Source of the DNA: Epiperipatus broadwayi
Lineage: Eukaryota > Onychophora > Udeonychophora > Euonychophora > Peripatidae
DNA: 64,000 nucleotides
Assembly: GCA_028023455.1 (NCBI GenBank)
Contig: JAQFVV010012667.1
Coordinates: forward strand, 914,501-978,500
Direction of reading: 5' to 3'
How positions within the stretch are numbered: the stretch's first letter is position 1; every line of letters starts with the position of its first letter. The notes beneath the pieces are model-generated. The model did not search any database and was not told the DNA's origin. It worked only from the letters and a program-made list of their open reading frames with translations. Positions 12,271-22,827 of the stretch are shown in pieces. The translations under genes and the position numbers were made by a program.

Positions 12271-12588
12271 AAAAGGTAGAAAGATGGTTGTAGAGGCGCT
12301 ACAATCACTGGTTTGAATAAAACATTAAAAATCCCACCAATAGCAAAAATGTTAAATTTAAGAATGTTTTTTAAAGAAATCTTTCCAAATAGGAGGAAGT
12401 TTGCACGTATCATCTCGCTTATTGATACAATCTGGCCTTTTAAGTATCTCAATGGCTTCTCTGATTTTGCATTGGTAGAGATTATCACATCTGGATATGA
12501 TCCTGGTACTAGAAAAATCTATTTTATGACCTGAATATTTGAAAGAACGTGGAGTAAGAAATGTAAGTTACTTTGTAATTTATCTTTT

Positions 12589-14810
12589 TTGTTAGCGTGC
12601 AAAAATCACAACGTTATACCCACTTGCTGTAAAATTGTGTTTCACAAGAACAATTATAATGTTAGTAAAATTCTAAGGAAAACCAGCAATATTATTTTAA
12701 ACTCTTTTATTAAAGAAACTCGGAAAAATTTAGACAAAATTGATAAAGTATTGCTACATTTACGTTTATTCCTTAGTAATAAAATACATCCTTTACTGTG
12801 GACTAGTTTTGATCGTATTGCAAGTTTTCGATCGTTTAAAAATTCGGAATTGGTAACAGCAAAGCAAAAGAAAAAATTGCAAATGCTAATTAGAACACAA
12901 TCCCCAAACATTATGTATCCAAATCAAAAAATCATTTACAATTTATCTAAGAAAGCCCTCTCTACAGATGAAATTTCAGTTTTAGAAAAAGGTTTCAATT
13001 TTGCTTTAACACCTTCCCGGATACCTTTTGAGAAAATTGTCTGTAATGTTGAATCAGCTCTTGATAAAATTGATTCTACATCGGCTGATTTAGCTAGAGC
13101 TGAGATTTGTAATATTTTAAAAAAAGCTAAGCTTCCTAAAAATAATTTTTCAAAGAAAGAAAGACAAGCATTAAATAATATAAAATCGGACAAATCAATT
13201 GTTGTACTTCCAGCTGATAAAGGTAATGCCACAGTTGTAATGGATCCTGACATTTACCATAATAAAATTTTAGATCTGCTTAGTGATAAAACTTATAAAC
13301 TATCAAAAAGAGATCATACTACATATTTGGAAAAAACAACAAAAGCTATTATTAATAAATCACCTATTGAAACAGAGATAAAAAATAAAATAATCCCTCG
13401 TGAAAAATCTTGTGTCTGTCCAAAATTTTATGGACTTCCAAAAATTCACAAACCAGATACCCCTCTTCGTCTAATAGTAAGTGCAATAGGTTCTCCAACT
13501 CATATTTTAGCTAGATACTTATCGGATTTCATTAAACCTACAATCCCATCTATTAAATCATATATTAAAAACTCTCTTCATTTTATTTCTGTTTTAAAAA
13601 GTTTAAAAATTAATGCTAGTGACATTCTGGTCAGTTTTGATGTCGTGTCTTTGTTTACAAACATTCCAATTGATGAAGCTTTAAATATAATCTCACAACG
13701 TTGCAATTTACCAGACCATATTATTGCTTTGATTAAACATTGTCTCTTAAATACATATTTTGTATACAATGGACAGCATTACAGACAAGTTTTTGGTACT
13801 CCTATGGGCTCACCTATCTCAGGAGTAATAGCTGATTTATTCATGGAATATATAGAAACTCGTGCTTTAGAATCATCATCTTTAAAACCTCTCATTTGGC
13901 TCAGATACATAGATGACACTTTTGTCATATGGCAACATGGAAAAAATACATTAGATGATTTTTTCTTACATTTAAATAATATGCATCCTCATATTAAATT
14001 TACAATGGAGACAGAGTCTGATGGAAAACTCCCTTTTCTTGATGTTCTAGTCACCAGAACACCAAATAGTTTATCTTTTTCTATTTACAGAAAGGATACA
14101 CACACAGACAGATATTTACATTTCCATTCTCATCATCACCCAACTCAGATAGTTTCTGTAGCCAAAACTCTTTTAAATAGAGCAATTAACCTTTCAGATG
14201 ACACACATCTGAAAGAAGAAATAAATCATATTAATAGTGTTTTATTAGCAAATAGTTATAATTACAAATTTATAAAAAAAAAGCCTTATTTCAAGCCCAA
14301 AATAGACAAAATAGGAAACAAAAAGATGATAAGTCAGCTATTAGGATTTGTGTTCCATATGTAAAAGGAACTACAGACAGTATCGGACATATATTAAAAC
14401 GCTATAATATAGATACAGCATTTTCTGCTCATCAAAAGATCAGCAATATAATAACCAAGCCTAAGGATTCAATCCCTCTTGAATCTCATGGTGTCTATCA
14501 AATCTCATGTAAAAATTGTAAAGCTTCTTACGTAGGTATGAGTAATCATTGCATCAGTGTTAGGAGAGATGAGCATGCTAATGCAGTTAAACAACACTCA
14601 TCATCATCAGCACTCTCACTCCATACTATAGATTCAGGTCATAAAATAGATTTTTCTAGTACCAGGATCATATCCAGATGTGATAATCTCTACCAAAGCA
14701 AAATCAGAGAAGCCATTGAGATACTTAAAAGGCCAGATTGTATCAATAAGCGAGATGATACGTGCAAACTTCCTCCTATTTGGAAAGATTTCTTTAAAAA
14801 ACATTCTTAA
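12589..14810 (+). pseudogene. PLE-1 reverse transcriptase-GIY-YIG endonuclease (one frameshift)
   Basis: This frame would encode the PLE polyprotein that copies element RNA at a nick made by its own endonuclease. The first 591 codons carry RT blocks in order: LPADKGNATVVMD (about residue 207), LPKIHKPDTPLR (283), FDVVSLFTNIP (350), GTPMGSPISG (403), RYIDD with the catalytic Asp pair (442-443), then LPFLDVLV. That frame stops at 14364. The following frame, open from at least 14283, carries the GIY-YIG domain: GVYQISCKNC at 14490, SYVGMS at 14526, then R, H and E positions of the family, ending at 14810. The shift may lie in the A-run at 14273-14282. The listed start is a TTG after an upstream stop, not a true initiator, so the N-terminus is truncated. 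RT motifs are otherwise intact. Confidence 0.88.
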
Positions 14811-14897
14811 ATTTAACATTTTTGCTATTGGTGGGATTTTTAATGTTTTATTCAAACCAGTGATTGTAGCGCCTCTACAACCGTTTTTCTACCTTTG

Positions 14898-14944
14898 TAT
14901 AACTCTGTGGATGGCTTGTGTGACCAAGTCAAAACGTCAGTATA
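14898..14944 (+). ncRNA. Hammerhead-like motif, PLE-1 right end
   Basis: Same architecture as the motif in the left copy: TATAACT/AGTATA stem I, CTGTGGA core, GGCTTG/CAAGTC stem II, ACGT stem III, cleavage C at 14938. Here GAA has become AAA, so this copy is the more degraded of the two. It begins about 90 bases after the endonuclease stop. Confidence 0.42.
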
Positions 14945-15057
14945 TTGATATTAAAAGTTTTTAACATGGATGAAAATGTATTTTATATATTTAACCCGTG
15001 CAAATCTTCGTTTTAACATATATATATATAAACATTTATGTATATTAAGTTTGTTGT

Positions 15058-15399
15058 TTGTGTTTGGTTGAAAGAGTATATGTTTGTGTTTATTTAGTTA
15101 TATATAGAAGTGTGTGTATGTTTTATTTTGTTTTAATTAATAAGTGTATTTTTAATTGGTTTTTTAATATGTGTTTGTGGAGTTTAGTTTTTAATAATTT
15201 TCCATTGAATGATATTAGAGGGATTAAAAATTTGTCTAGATTGATTGATAGGATAGAGTTTTTAAGATGGCAGATTTATTTTCTTAAAACTGTAGGGAAT
15301 TTAGTATTTTTTCTAGGTGTTGTGTTATTAATTTTAGTAGAAATAAAAAGTTGCTTCAAAATAGGAATTTTGTTTTTAAGTTACAAACATATATTTTGA
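15058..15399 (+). pseudogene. Possible PLE-2 5' region
   Basis: An open frame of 113 codons rich in Val, Leu and Phe directly upstream of the PLE-2 coding region and in the same orientation. I recognise no domain. It could be the 5' untranslated or N-terminal part of PLE-2, or a chance frame in T-rich DNA. Confidence 0.25.
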
Positions 15400-15505
15400 A
15401 TAGTTTTTTTTAAAAAAAAACTTTGTAAAGTTTTAAAAATTTATTTGTGTATATAAAAGAAATAGATATTATTTAGACAGGAGGCAAGATTTTAATTATT
15501 CAATT

Positions 15506-16206
15506 TTGAATTTTTTTATGAGGCAATTTAGACAGAATAGGTCAAATTTCTATTGTAAAAAATATGAAAGAAAATTAAAGTGGTTGTTTGGGAAAGTTAA
15601 TAAAATTTTCTGTAGTGATAAAGGGTATGAAAGTAATGCTTCTGATGATAGAGTTGTTAATCTTTCTGATATTAAGCTAAATGATAGAGAATTAGATATT
15701 CTTGGTAATAGCCCTAATTTTGTTTCATTTCATGCAAAAAATATAGTTTTTGATACAATTTCATCTATTGAGTCTAGTAATTTGAGTGATGAACAGAAAG
15801 TTGGTATTCAATTGATTTTGAATAAAAGTTTAAAAAGGAAAGAAAAATTTATGGTTAATCCTGCTGAGGTTAGACATCTTAAGAATAGATTAATTGCTAA
15901 TGATGTAATCATTTTTCGGAAGGCAAATCTGGTAGGTTTGTCATTATGAAAGGAGAAGAATTCAAAGAGAAAATGGATAGGGAATTAAGTAATGGTAAAT
16001 ATATGTTTTTAGATAAAGATCCAGATAATTTGATTAAAAGAAAATTGATAGATATTATGAAGAAAATGGTTAATTTAAAAATTTTTAATAGAGTAGATTA
16101 TTTAAAATGCTATCCAAATGATTTCATATCAGCTAAAATGTTTGTGAATATTAATCTTTCTGTTGATGCTTATGAGACCTTGCATGGACGATTGACACCA
16201 CTCTAA
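15506..16206 (+). pseudogene. PLE-2 N-terminal region and RT finger
   Basis: Two overlapping frames (15506-15949 and 15946-16206) are joined by a frame slip near 15930-15950. The first has the PLE N-terminal signature VVNLSDIKLNDRELDIL..SPNFV, which corresponds to NLSKKALSTDEISVLEKGFN in PLE-1. The second continues with KGEEF.EKM and FLDKDPDN and ends in YPNDFISAKM, which aligns with PLE-5 just before its K-HK motif. After AKM the sequence diverges at the suspected insertion. No product is expected. Confidence 0.7.
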
Positions 16207-16912
16207 TTCCATTATTTTCAATGCTAAGATAGACATTATAGACTCATTAGCTAGGTTTTTAAAAGTTCTGTAAGATGCTGCCCTTTCTTGAATTATTTTA
16301 CAAGTAAAAAGTCAATAAACCTGTTGGTAAAGCTAAACAAAGAAGAAAGCTTTACGGTGATTGGTCCTCAGCCATCAAAGACATTCTGATTGGCTATCAA
16401 GGACAAAGAAACCACCTAATCAAATAAAATAAAGAAAAACACTAAGATTTTCATTTCAAATATGATATTAAACTATTATAAAAGTATTTTTTGAGAAATT
16501 ACAAATTATTTTCATAAAATATGCTAAAAAACAAAATTATTTTAGAAAAATATTGAAGATTTTAGTAAATATATTTAAGATTTTAGCAAAAAATATATTT
16601 ACTTTTCCATAATGTAAAACTGAAAAAAAAAATTTACGTCAGCAACTCTTTTTAATTCGTTACTATGTTTGCTTTTAAATTTGCTGAAATTGAATATTTT
16701 ATAATAAATAAATAGAAATTTATTTTTGAAAGAACTTTTGTTCACTTTCATAACCTGACAAATTATTAATATACTTTTTTACAAACAAATCTAAAGTGAA
16801 TATGATATTAAGGGTGAATATATTTTGACAATTGACTTTTCTTCAGTTTGTGAGTTGGCCAATTAAAAGTTTTGATTTTTAACTCACTCGCCCAATAATA
16901 TAATTAGTGGTC
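16190..16912. mobile_element. Suspected ~700-bp insertion inside PLE-2
   Basis: PLE-2 coding homology stops near 16150-16200 and resumes near 16905 (KAKTHKDGFPLRFI, the HK motif). The ends of the intervening DNA are roughly inverted: ccactctaattccattatt at 16193-16211 against the complement of aataatataattagtgg near 16893-16909. It contains two ATTGG (inverted CCAAT) motifs at about 16358-16395 but no open frame. It is most likely a non-autonomous DNA transposon. Target duplications are not clear. Confidence 0.45.
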
Positions 16913-17560
16913 AAAAGGCTAAAACTCATAAAGATGGTTTTCCTTTAAGATTTATTTTTGATTTTACAGGTAGTGTTGTAGAGGGTATTTCTAGATTCTT
17001 GAATAATTTTTTAAAACAATTTGTTGATTTTGGTCATTACACAGTTTCTTTTTCTTTTGAGCTTTTGGTAAGATTAAGAATTTTAAAATGGAAAGTAATT
17101 GGGTATTTGGCAGTTTAGATATTGAAAATATGTATCAGTCTGTTAATAGGTTAAGCAGTATTAATGTTATTAATGTTCTTGTGTCTGTTTTGATTAAGAA
17201 AAGTTCTTTATCAAAAAATAAAATTAAGGTAATTAAAGATTTGCTTTTGTTATTGGAAGATTCTATGTATTTTACTTATAAAGGTAATTTTTATAAGATT
17301 AAGGAAGGGTGGATAATAGGTTATATTATTTCTTCTTTAGTATATTCAGTTTATATTAATTATATGGAAAAGGAAATTATTATTAAAAAGAATTGTTTAT
17401 ATGTAAAGTTATTTGTCAGATATGTTGATGATTGTTTATTTGTAGTTTAGAATGATAAATTGAAGGAATTTGTAAATGAGCTTAATTTTTTTGATCCTTC
17501 TATAAAATTTGTGTTAGAAGGAGGGGGGTTAGATTTTGGTAAGTAAAAATTTTTAGATCT
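16905..17560 (+). pseudogene. PLE-2 reverse transcriptase core
   Basis: THKDGFPLRFI (about 16925) is the PLE 'lpKiHK..PlR.I' block. A frame change near 17085 is followed by FGSLDIENMYQSV (motif A Asp), GWIIGYIISS (degenerate G-x-x-MG block) and VRYVDDCLFVV with the catalytic Asp pair near 17425. A stop at 17448 and another in-frame stop near 17545 interrupt it. The loss of Met and Pro in the GTPMGSP-equivalent block also argues for a dead enzyme. Confidence 0.78.
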
Positions 17561-17561
17561 T

Positions 17562-18341
17562 TTGGTGATTAGAAATGTAGAAACTAATTGTTTGCTATGC
17601 AGTCATTTAGCTAAAAGTAGAGAATTAAGATCTATAATTAAACCTGATGGCTATCAGTCTGTATCTCATAAAGTAGCTGCTTTAAGAAATTATTGTCATA
17701 GGAATAATAAATTAAATAGTTCTAGTAGGGTAGCTTTGTTTCAGAAATGTCAATTTTATAAAGATTACCTGAGGGTTGGTTACTCTGATAAATTTATTAA
17801 AAGTATTTTATTTAATAGTAATATTTGTAAGGATGTAAAAGATAAAGAAAACTATGAATTTATTTCTTTGCCATTTAAATTGTCTTCTTATAAAATTGTA
17901 TGTAGAAATAGTAAATTGTTTGGAAATAAGAAAATTGCTTGGAAAAGGGGTGTTACATTGAATAATTTATTAAATAATACAAAAGAAATTTTTGATAGAA
18001 AGACTATTCCTGGTGTAATATATTTTATTCCTTGTTTATTTTGTAACAAGGTCTACATATGTCAGAGTAGTTTGAGTTCAAATGAAAGGATAAAGGTTCA
18101 TAAAAGTAGAGTTAAAAATAGATATCTTAGTTCTGCTTTGTATGTCCATGAAAAAGATACAGGCCACACTATTAATTTTGATGAAGCTAAGGTTGTCTTC
18201 TTTGAAAGAAATGAAATCAAAAGAAGAATTAAAGAATCTTTATTATTGAAAATTTATTATTCTGAAGCAATTAACTTATTTAAAAGTTATTTTAATATTA
18301 AGGGTGGATGGGAAGTGAATGGATTTGTGGGTAATAGTTAA
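17562..18341 (+). pseudogene. PLE-2 RT thumb and GIY-YIG endonuclease
   Basis: 259 codons are open. The first half is the post-RT linker (SHKVAALRNYCHRNNKL, a PLE 'H....K.A.......RA' region). The endonuclease starts near residue 145: GVIYFIPCLFCNKVYICQS, in which the YIG glycine is replaced by Cys (YIC). Then come HKSRVKNRYLSSALYVHEKD, TGHTINF and a C-terminal ES..LK.YYSEAINLF. The altered catalytic motif and the upstream breaks make it inactive. PLE-3 is a fragment of a close relative. Confidence 0.8.
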
Positions 18342-18375
18342 TATTATATATATTGTATAGTTTTTGCAGTTCTTT

Positions 18376-18419
18376 ACACTTGAGAAGTCTGCTTGTAGCA
18401 GTGAAACCTTTGGTTGTGT
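18376..18419 (+). ncRNA. Hammerhead-like motif at the PLE-2 3' end
   Basis: Stem I ACAC (18376-18379), core TTGAGAA, stem II CTGC-TTGTA-GCAG, intact GAA (18403-18405), stem III ACC-TTT-GGT, cleavage position T, stem I GTGT (18416-18419). All three helices pair perfectly and lie in hammerhead order about 35 bp past the endonuclease stop. Only the 5' core differs from CTGATGA. Confidence 0.55.
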
Positions 18420-18467
18420 TTTAATATTATTTTTATGTCAGTCTAGTTGAATTTTGGTTTTGGGGTG

Positions 18468-18553
18468 TTCATTTAAATATTAACATCATGGAATATTATA
18501 TATATATATATATATAATATAATATTCCATGATGTTAATATTTAAATGAACAT
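18468..18553. repeat. Palindrome with (AT)n loop
   Basis: The arms gttcatttaaatattaacat and its complement extend to about 33 bp each (18468-18500, 18519-18553) around an (AT)n core. It lies just past the PLE-2 end and may be a foldback remnant. It would form a stable hairpin. Confidence 0.85.
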
Positions 18554-18559
18554 GTACAC

Positions 18560-19475
18560 CTTCATCAGTAATGGAAATTGCACCAATTTTATACACTTTT
18601 CTTTTTGATAGCCAGTATATCTAATTGTCTGAGACTTTTTAATTCTTCAGTTAAATGTAACTAAACAACTTCAATACAATATTGATCACTGTCTGGATTG
18701 TCTATGTACTATCTATCTGAAAAGAACTGTTATTTTCAAATAACTGAAACACAGCAGACTTCTACCACTTAAGAAATGATATTTCTGCTTGAAGGCACTT
18801 GAGATCTCAATAAATAAATAATTATCAGTGGCTATTATTAACTTAATATAGAGCTTTTAAAAACACATAGTCTTTCTAATGAAAAAAGTTAAAAGAAAAA
18901 GTAATACTTACCAGACTTATTAAATACTGACTGAAGAGAGTTTATGTATCCTAGATTAAGATTTTGAGCAGCAAAGAATAACTAGATACACATTTAACAA
19001 GCAATATTGGATAATTAGCTGAATTAGATATGGGTTGGTTACCTGAAAAATTATTTTTCTATGACTAGTTGGTATATGACAAAAGTTATAAATTTTACCT
19101 GGTGGATGTTCTAACACAAGTAATGTATACATCAGGCAGATGCATCCAAAGCCTTTATAATATTGCTACACAATTATATTTTTATATACAATTAAAATAC
19201 GTTCACCAATTTACAATTAAATCAGTAGCCATAATTAAATTATAAATCCACTATAAATGCTTTTTCTGAAGCAAATTTTTTAAGTAAAGGGTAATATAAC
19301 ACAAGATAAACATATCCCATTTTCTCATAGGTACAAATGATCTTTTGATATTAAGTGGAATTGAAATATGAGTTAGAATTGTGAAAATGTAAGAAAATAT
19401 ATATTTGGGTTATATTGTTTTGTAGTTAAGAAATCTGCATTGTCAGGCAAATTGTAATTTAACCATATTGACTAG
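18560..19475. other. Gene-less stretch
   Basis: No coding, tRNA or long repeat signal is seen. Confidence 0.5.
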
Positions 19476-19570
19476 TCACGCACTGGTGGTCGAGAGGTCA
19501 GCACAGTTGTCTTACCAGCAGTTGTTTCGGGAAGCTTCCCGGTGGATACTTTGACACATGAAAAAAAAAA
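19475..19570 (+). mobile_element. tRNA-derived SINE, older copy
   Basis: The head matches the SINE at 28006: gcactggtggtcgagaggtc is a pol III A-box-like start, followed by a degraded B-box region (cgggaagcttcccgg) and the shared 3' sequence 'gacac' before an A-run (19561-19570). A short possible target duplication (atattga) lies on each side. The acceptor-stem pairing is partly lost. Confidence 0.6.
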
Positions 19571-19579
19571 CTATATTGA

Positions 19580-20206
19580 GTAAAAATTTAATTGCTAGTT
19601 AAGGTATTTGTTTTTATTATATTCATTAAATAAGATTTAGACATTTTATATTCTATGGGTGTGTGTACGTGCATATATACAAACTATCTACATATTTTTA
19701 GTTCATAAAGTTATATTTATGTAAGAGACTATGACAAGATTAACAACAAAAAGATATATTTAAAATCTTAAATTTGAAAAATTAAGTTTATTAAAAATGT
19801 ATACATTAAACGTAAAATATACAATATTAAAATAATAAAATAAAAGTTAGTGTTACTTGTCAGACATTGATCAAATATTTGTGTAAGTCAGACAAACATT
19901 ATTAATTCGACATAACATATTTGTTTACTTAAAATAATACATTTAATATATATATGTTATTTACAAATATTTATACAAATAGCTTCATTACATAAAATTA
20001 ATGATATTTAGCTGAAATACAACCACGTTCACGACCAGATTTTTCTCCAATCTATCTACTTTTATTTTCATTTATTAATAATATTTGAGAAGTGGTGAGA
20101 AACAGTAATTCATTAATTAAATATTCATTTTTTTTATTTGCATGTTAATTAGATAGCAATGGGTATCAGTCAGTAAACCATTAATAATTTAAAGAACATT
20201 TCTGTA

Positions 20207-20240
<34 letters not shown>

Positions 20241-20570
20241 CATTACAAGAGCTTTAAATTAGGGTTTATTATTCAGCAATAAAATTAAAAGATTAATCTT
20301 TAATTTATAAGCATTTCTATATCTCATTTAATTTGAATACCTCATACTAATACATAATCATCAATGATTAATTACTTTGAAGGCTCCTCTGTGGTTTATG
20401 CATTTAAAATGTCAGAAATTTTAACCCATGCATTTTTGATTTTCAAGTTCATTATTCTACCATTGTGCTAAGCATTTCTTTTCTAATTTTATTCTGTCAC
20501 ATTTATTAAACGAATATTAAATAAATGGATTTGAATTCATGATTTTTTAGTCTATTTATCATCCACTCCA
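19580..20570. other. Gene-less stretch
   Basis: No recognisable gene. An (AT)n(AC)n microsatellite lies at about 20209-20240. Confidence 0.5.
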
Positions 20571-20626
20571 TTTTAAGTAAATGATACACATGACCATGAC
20601 CACTCATATGTGAAAAAATACATGAC

Positions 20627-20681
20627 CCCCAATATACAATATATTTCATGCAGAACCAGTACTTATCAGTTGGGCCAGATC
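20627..20681 (-). ncRNA. Hammerhead relic (RTE/SINE-like family)
   Basis: On the minus strand: outer stem I GATCT, CCAA, core CTGATAA (one change), eroded stem II (GTACT..TGCAT), intact GAA, enlarged stem III with a small insertion, then TTGG. Likely inactive. Confidence 0.42.
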
Positions 20682-20845
20682 ATAATCTTCCACATGTATA
20701 CACAATCAGTACTCTATATGCATTAAGATAGCAATTCCTCAAAATTTAATGGACAGACTTCAATTTTCTCACCCTTCCAACTATTCAGTGATCCATTTCA
20801 TTGAAAGACTGATGATGGAATGCTCAAAGACTTTATGAGATTATG

Positions 20846-20899
20846 ATTAGCCCAACTGATGAATGCTGAATCTGCATGAAATATGTATATTGTAGATTA
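20846..20899 (+). ncRNA. Hammerhead ribozyme, intact core (RTE/SINE-like family)
   Basis: CAA stem I, perfect core CTGATGA (20856-20862), stem II ATGC-TGAATCT-GCAT, intact GAA (20878-20880), stem III on ATATGTAT, cleavage A (20889), stem I TTG. The 4-bp stem II and short stem I are weaker than at 8.7 kb, but every core position is canonical. Confidence 0.65.
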
Positions 20900-20982
20900 T
20901 GTAGCTTTTTTACATGTTTGTTATAATGTGTATCAGTTATTTGAGATGGAGTGGATAATGTATATTCTGAAAAATCCTGAGT

Positions 20983-20989
<7 letters not shown>

Positions 20990-21067
<78 letters not shown>

Positions 21068-21092
21068 CTGTATATATATATATATATATATA
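20990..21092. repeat. Compound (TC)n(TA)n microsatellite
   Basis: A (CT)n tract passes into a long (AT)n array, with a second (AT)n block after 'tttgctg' that is mirrored as 'cagcaaa'. It abuts the 3' end of the plus-strand SINE-like copy, so it may have grown from the element tail. Confidence 0.93.
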
Positions 21093-21536
21093 CAGCAAAA
21101 AGCAAGTTATGTACTGCTGTAGAATTAAAGGAATGGTAGTAGCTGCTATAGTTATAATAATAATATAAGAATATATTGGCAATGTATACATTGTACAGTA
21201 TAAAAATATTAATGATAACTGAATAATAAACTTTTATAAATCTTTTGTTTAAAATTTAGCACAGTCTATTTTGAGTCTAAATATTTATAGCCATTTCATC
21301 AAATTAAGCATCATACAAAACCTGAATTTTTAAAGCAGTGGTAGAGAGATAGACTCAAAAGCTGGAGATCCTGGAATCTTAAGTCTGTCACTCCTGGTGC
21401 TTAAGTCTGCAAAACATAATTTATTATTTTAAAACTTTCAGCAACAATTTATGATTAAAAATGAAAGTAGATCTATAAAATTAACAAATCACAAAGACCC
21501 TAATCTCTCTCTCTCCACATATATATGTGTGTGTGT

Positions 21537-21946
21537 GTGAAAGATTAGAAAACTTTCATTTATTACCAATTTATTAACAACATGCGATTTAGACAAATAT
21601 TATTTACATACGTTGCTGATAAATTATATTAACATCTGAAAATTGCGGTGTAGTAAATCTGAGATTTTGCGCCGTAATATCTTAAATTAATAATACAATG
21701 AATGATAAATGTATATGTTCATATATTCAAGCTTTCAGGCCAAAATGCTTATGACTAGCTTATATATATAAAAAAGTTAAGTTGGGAAAAGGTTGGTATC
21801 AACCTTTTCTTGTCAAAATCTCTGTCGTGTGTCAAAGCCTGATCGTTCTTAAGAGACTGCTGTTTAAAAATCTGATTGGCTGTCTGGGAAATATCTGTTT
21901 ATGCATGTGAAAGATTAGCAAACTTTCATTTATTACCAATATATAT
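21537..21946. repeat. 33-bp direct repeats 368 bp apart enclosing a perfect hairpin
   Basis: tgaaagattagaaaactttc with its 3' extension 'atttattaccaat' begins near 21538 and recurs near 21906 with one mismatch. The enclosed unit contains the perfect 10-bp hairpin GAAAAGGTTG-GTAT-CAACCTTTTC at 21786-21809. No open frame. It could be a tandem unit plus a partial second unit, or very short terminal direct repeats. Confidence 0.6.
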
Positions 21947-21949
21947 ATA

Positions 21950-22320
21950 TAGTAACAACCTCCCATAATAAAATATTAACTTTAAATCTCTTACATCTAA
22001 TTTTAAACAAATAACATTTATTAAACTAACTTCCAATATCTAAAACAAGTTATTAAAAGACAAACATTTAATTTACACTTTAAAAGATGGTTAATAATCA
22101 GGAAGGCATCTATCTATGAGGTTAATATGAAATTAAAAGTATGGAATGAATGATAAATGAATAAAATTGGGTGGTGAAAAGCAACTAATAATTCTAATGC
22201 AAATGGATAATGAATAAATTTAAGAATGAGGAGAAGAGAAAAGAAATGTATTAGCTTAATGAATATTTAAGATTGTGATAGAATAGGGGTCAATGAATGA
22301 TGAATAATGGAGATGCTGAT
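21950..22320. other. Gene-less AT-rich stretch
   Basis: No recognisable gene or repeat is seen before the PLE-4 left inverted copy. Confidence 0.5.
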
Positions 22321-22389
22321 GAAAATAAAATATATAATAATCAATATAAATAAAATTGAAACAAACAACTAATTATATTTACAATTATT

Positions 22390-22435
22390 TAATTATTTCA
22401 TCTTTTATTGAGATCTTTTCAAGATATAAAGTTTT
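22390..22435 (-). ncRNA. Hammerhead-like relic, PLE-4 left copy
   Basis: On the minus strand TATAT, core variant CTTGAAAAG, stem II arms ATCTC/AAGAT (eroded), intact GAA, then AT-rich sequence. Recognised mainly by comparison with the copies at 24351 and 27062. Confidence 0.33.
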
Positions 22436-22827
22436 ATACATCACATGACTTATTAATTACATTTACTCCACCTATTAGACATTATTTTACCTTCAACAAT
22501 ATAATTTACATTACACATATAAATGCGCAAACAATGACATAAAATAAAAATAAAAGTACATAAAAAATAGCAATAATAATAATAACAACTTAAAACTATA
22601 TAAATACATGTACATATATTTTAATATACCGATATACATACATAAATATACAACTCCCATCCCTTTTTATAAACCCTCATTCACCAATTCAACTCTGATA
22701 TTTTTACTGTAATTTTTAAATCTTCCAATTATCTAATAATTCCCATTTTCTACCTAATCTTGCTGGACCTTTAACTTTATTTACATCTATTCAAATTTTT
22801 CTGAATGTATAATGATTCATACCTAGA

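Larger units (their letters stand above)
12180..14985 (+). mobile_element. PLE-1: Penelope-like retrotransposon with inverted terminal copies
   Basis: A left inverted copy (about 12180-12540) is nearly identical to the right end (about 14631-14985). The antisense frame of the left copy translates to almost the same 94 residues as the right, with about five differences. Between them lies the RT and GIY-YIG coding region. This is the known PLE layout, in which a partial copy of the 3' end lies inverted upstream of a 5'-truncated main copy. Short (AT)n tracts flank both ends. The low divergence between arms marks it as the youngest large element in the window. Confidence 0.88.
15040..18425 (+). 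mobile_element. PLE-2: decayed Penelope-like element
   Basis: N-terminal, RT and GIY-YIG coding segments follow each other on the plus strand in normal PLE order, broken by stops, frameshifts and an apparent insertion at about 16190-16910. It starts directly beyond PLE-1 and belongs to a different PLE lineage: its sequence is closer to PLE-4 and PLE-5 (for example KDPDN in PLE-2 and KDPEN in PLE-5 before the RT). A hammerhead-like motif closes it at 18376-18419. The exact 5' limit is not visible. Confidence 0.8.
20575..20990. mobile_element. Head-to-head pair of hammerhead SINE-like copies
   Basis: 20575-20840 is a minus-strand copy and 20841-20990 a plus-strand 3' part of the same family found at 35.6-36.5 and 55.7-56.8 kb. 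Shared blocks are the ribozyme, the 'catgtgtatcagtt...gatggagtggat' 3' tail, and the 5' block 'ccaact.ttcag..atcc'. The two copies meet at their 5' sides, with 3' ends outward. No coding capacity. The family shares sequence with the ends of the RTE LINE at 32.6-35.8 kb. Confidence 0.65.

Noticed and set aside
12204-12534. Open frames of 94 and 73 codons on both strands at 12.2-12.5 and 14.6-14.96 kb
   Set aside because: They read the PLE-1 terminal copies. The 14538-14810 endonuclease frame is the real one; the others are out of frame or antisense.
20812-20840. CTGATGATGGAATGCTC as another hammerhead core
   Set aside because: No GAA partner and no stem I or II pairing nearby. It is part of the 5' block of the SINE-like element, where the equivalent positions read differently.
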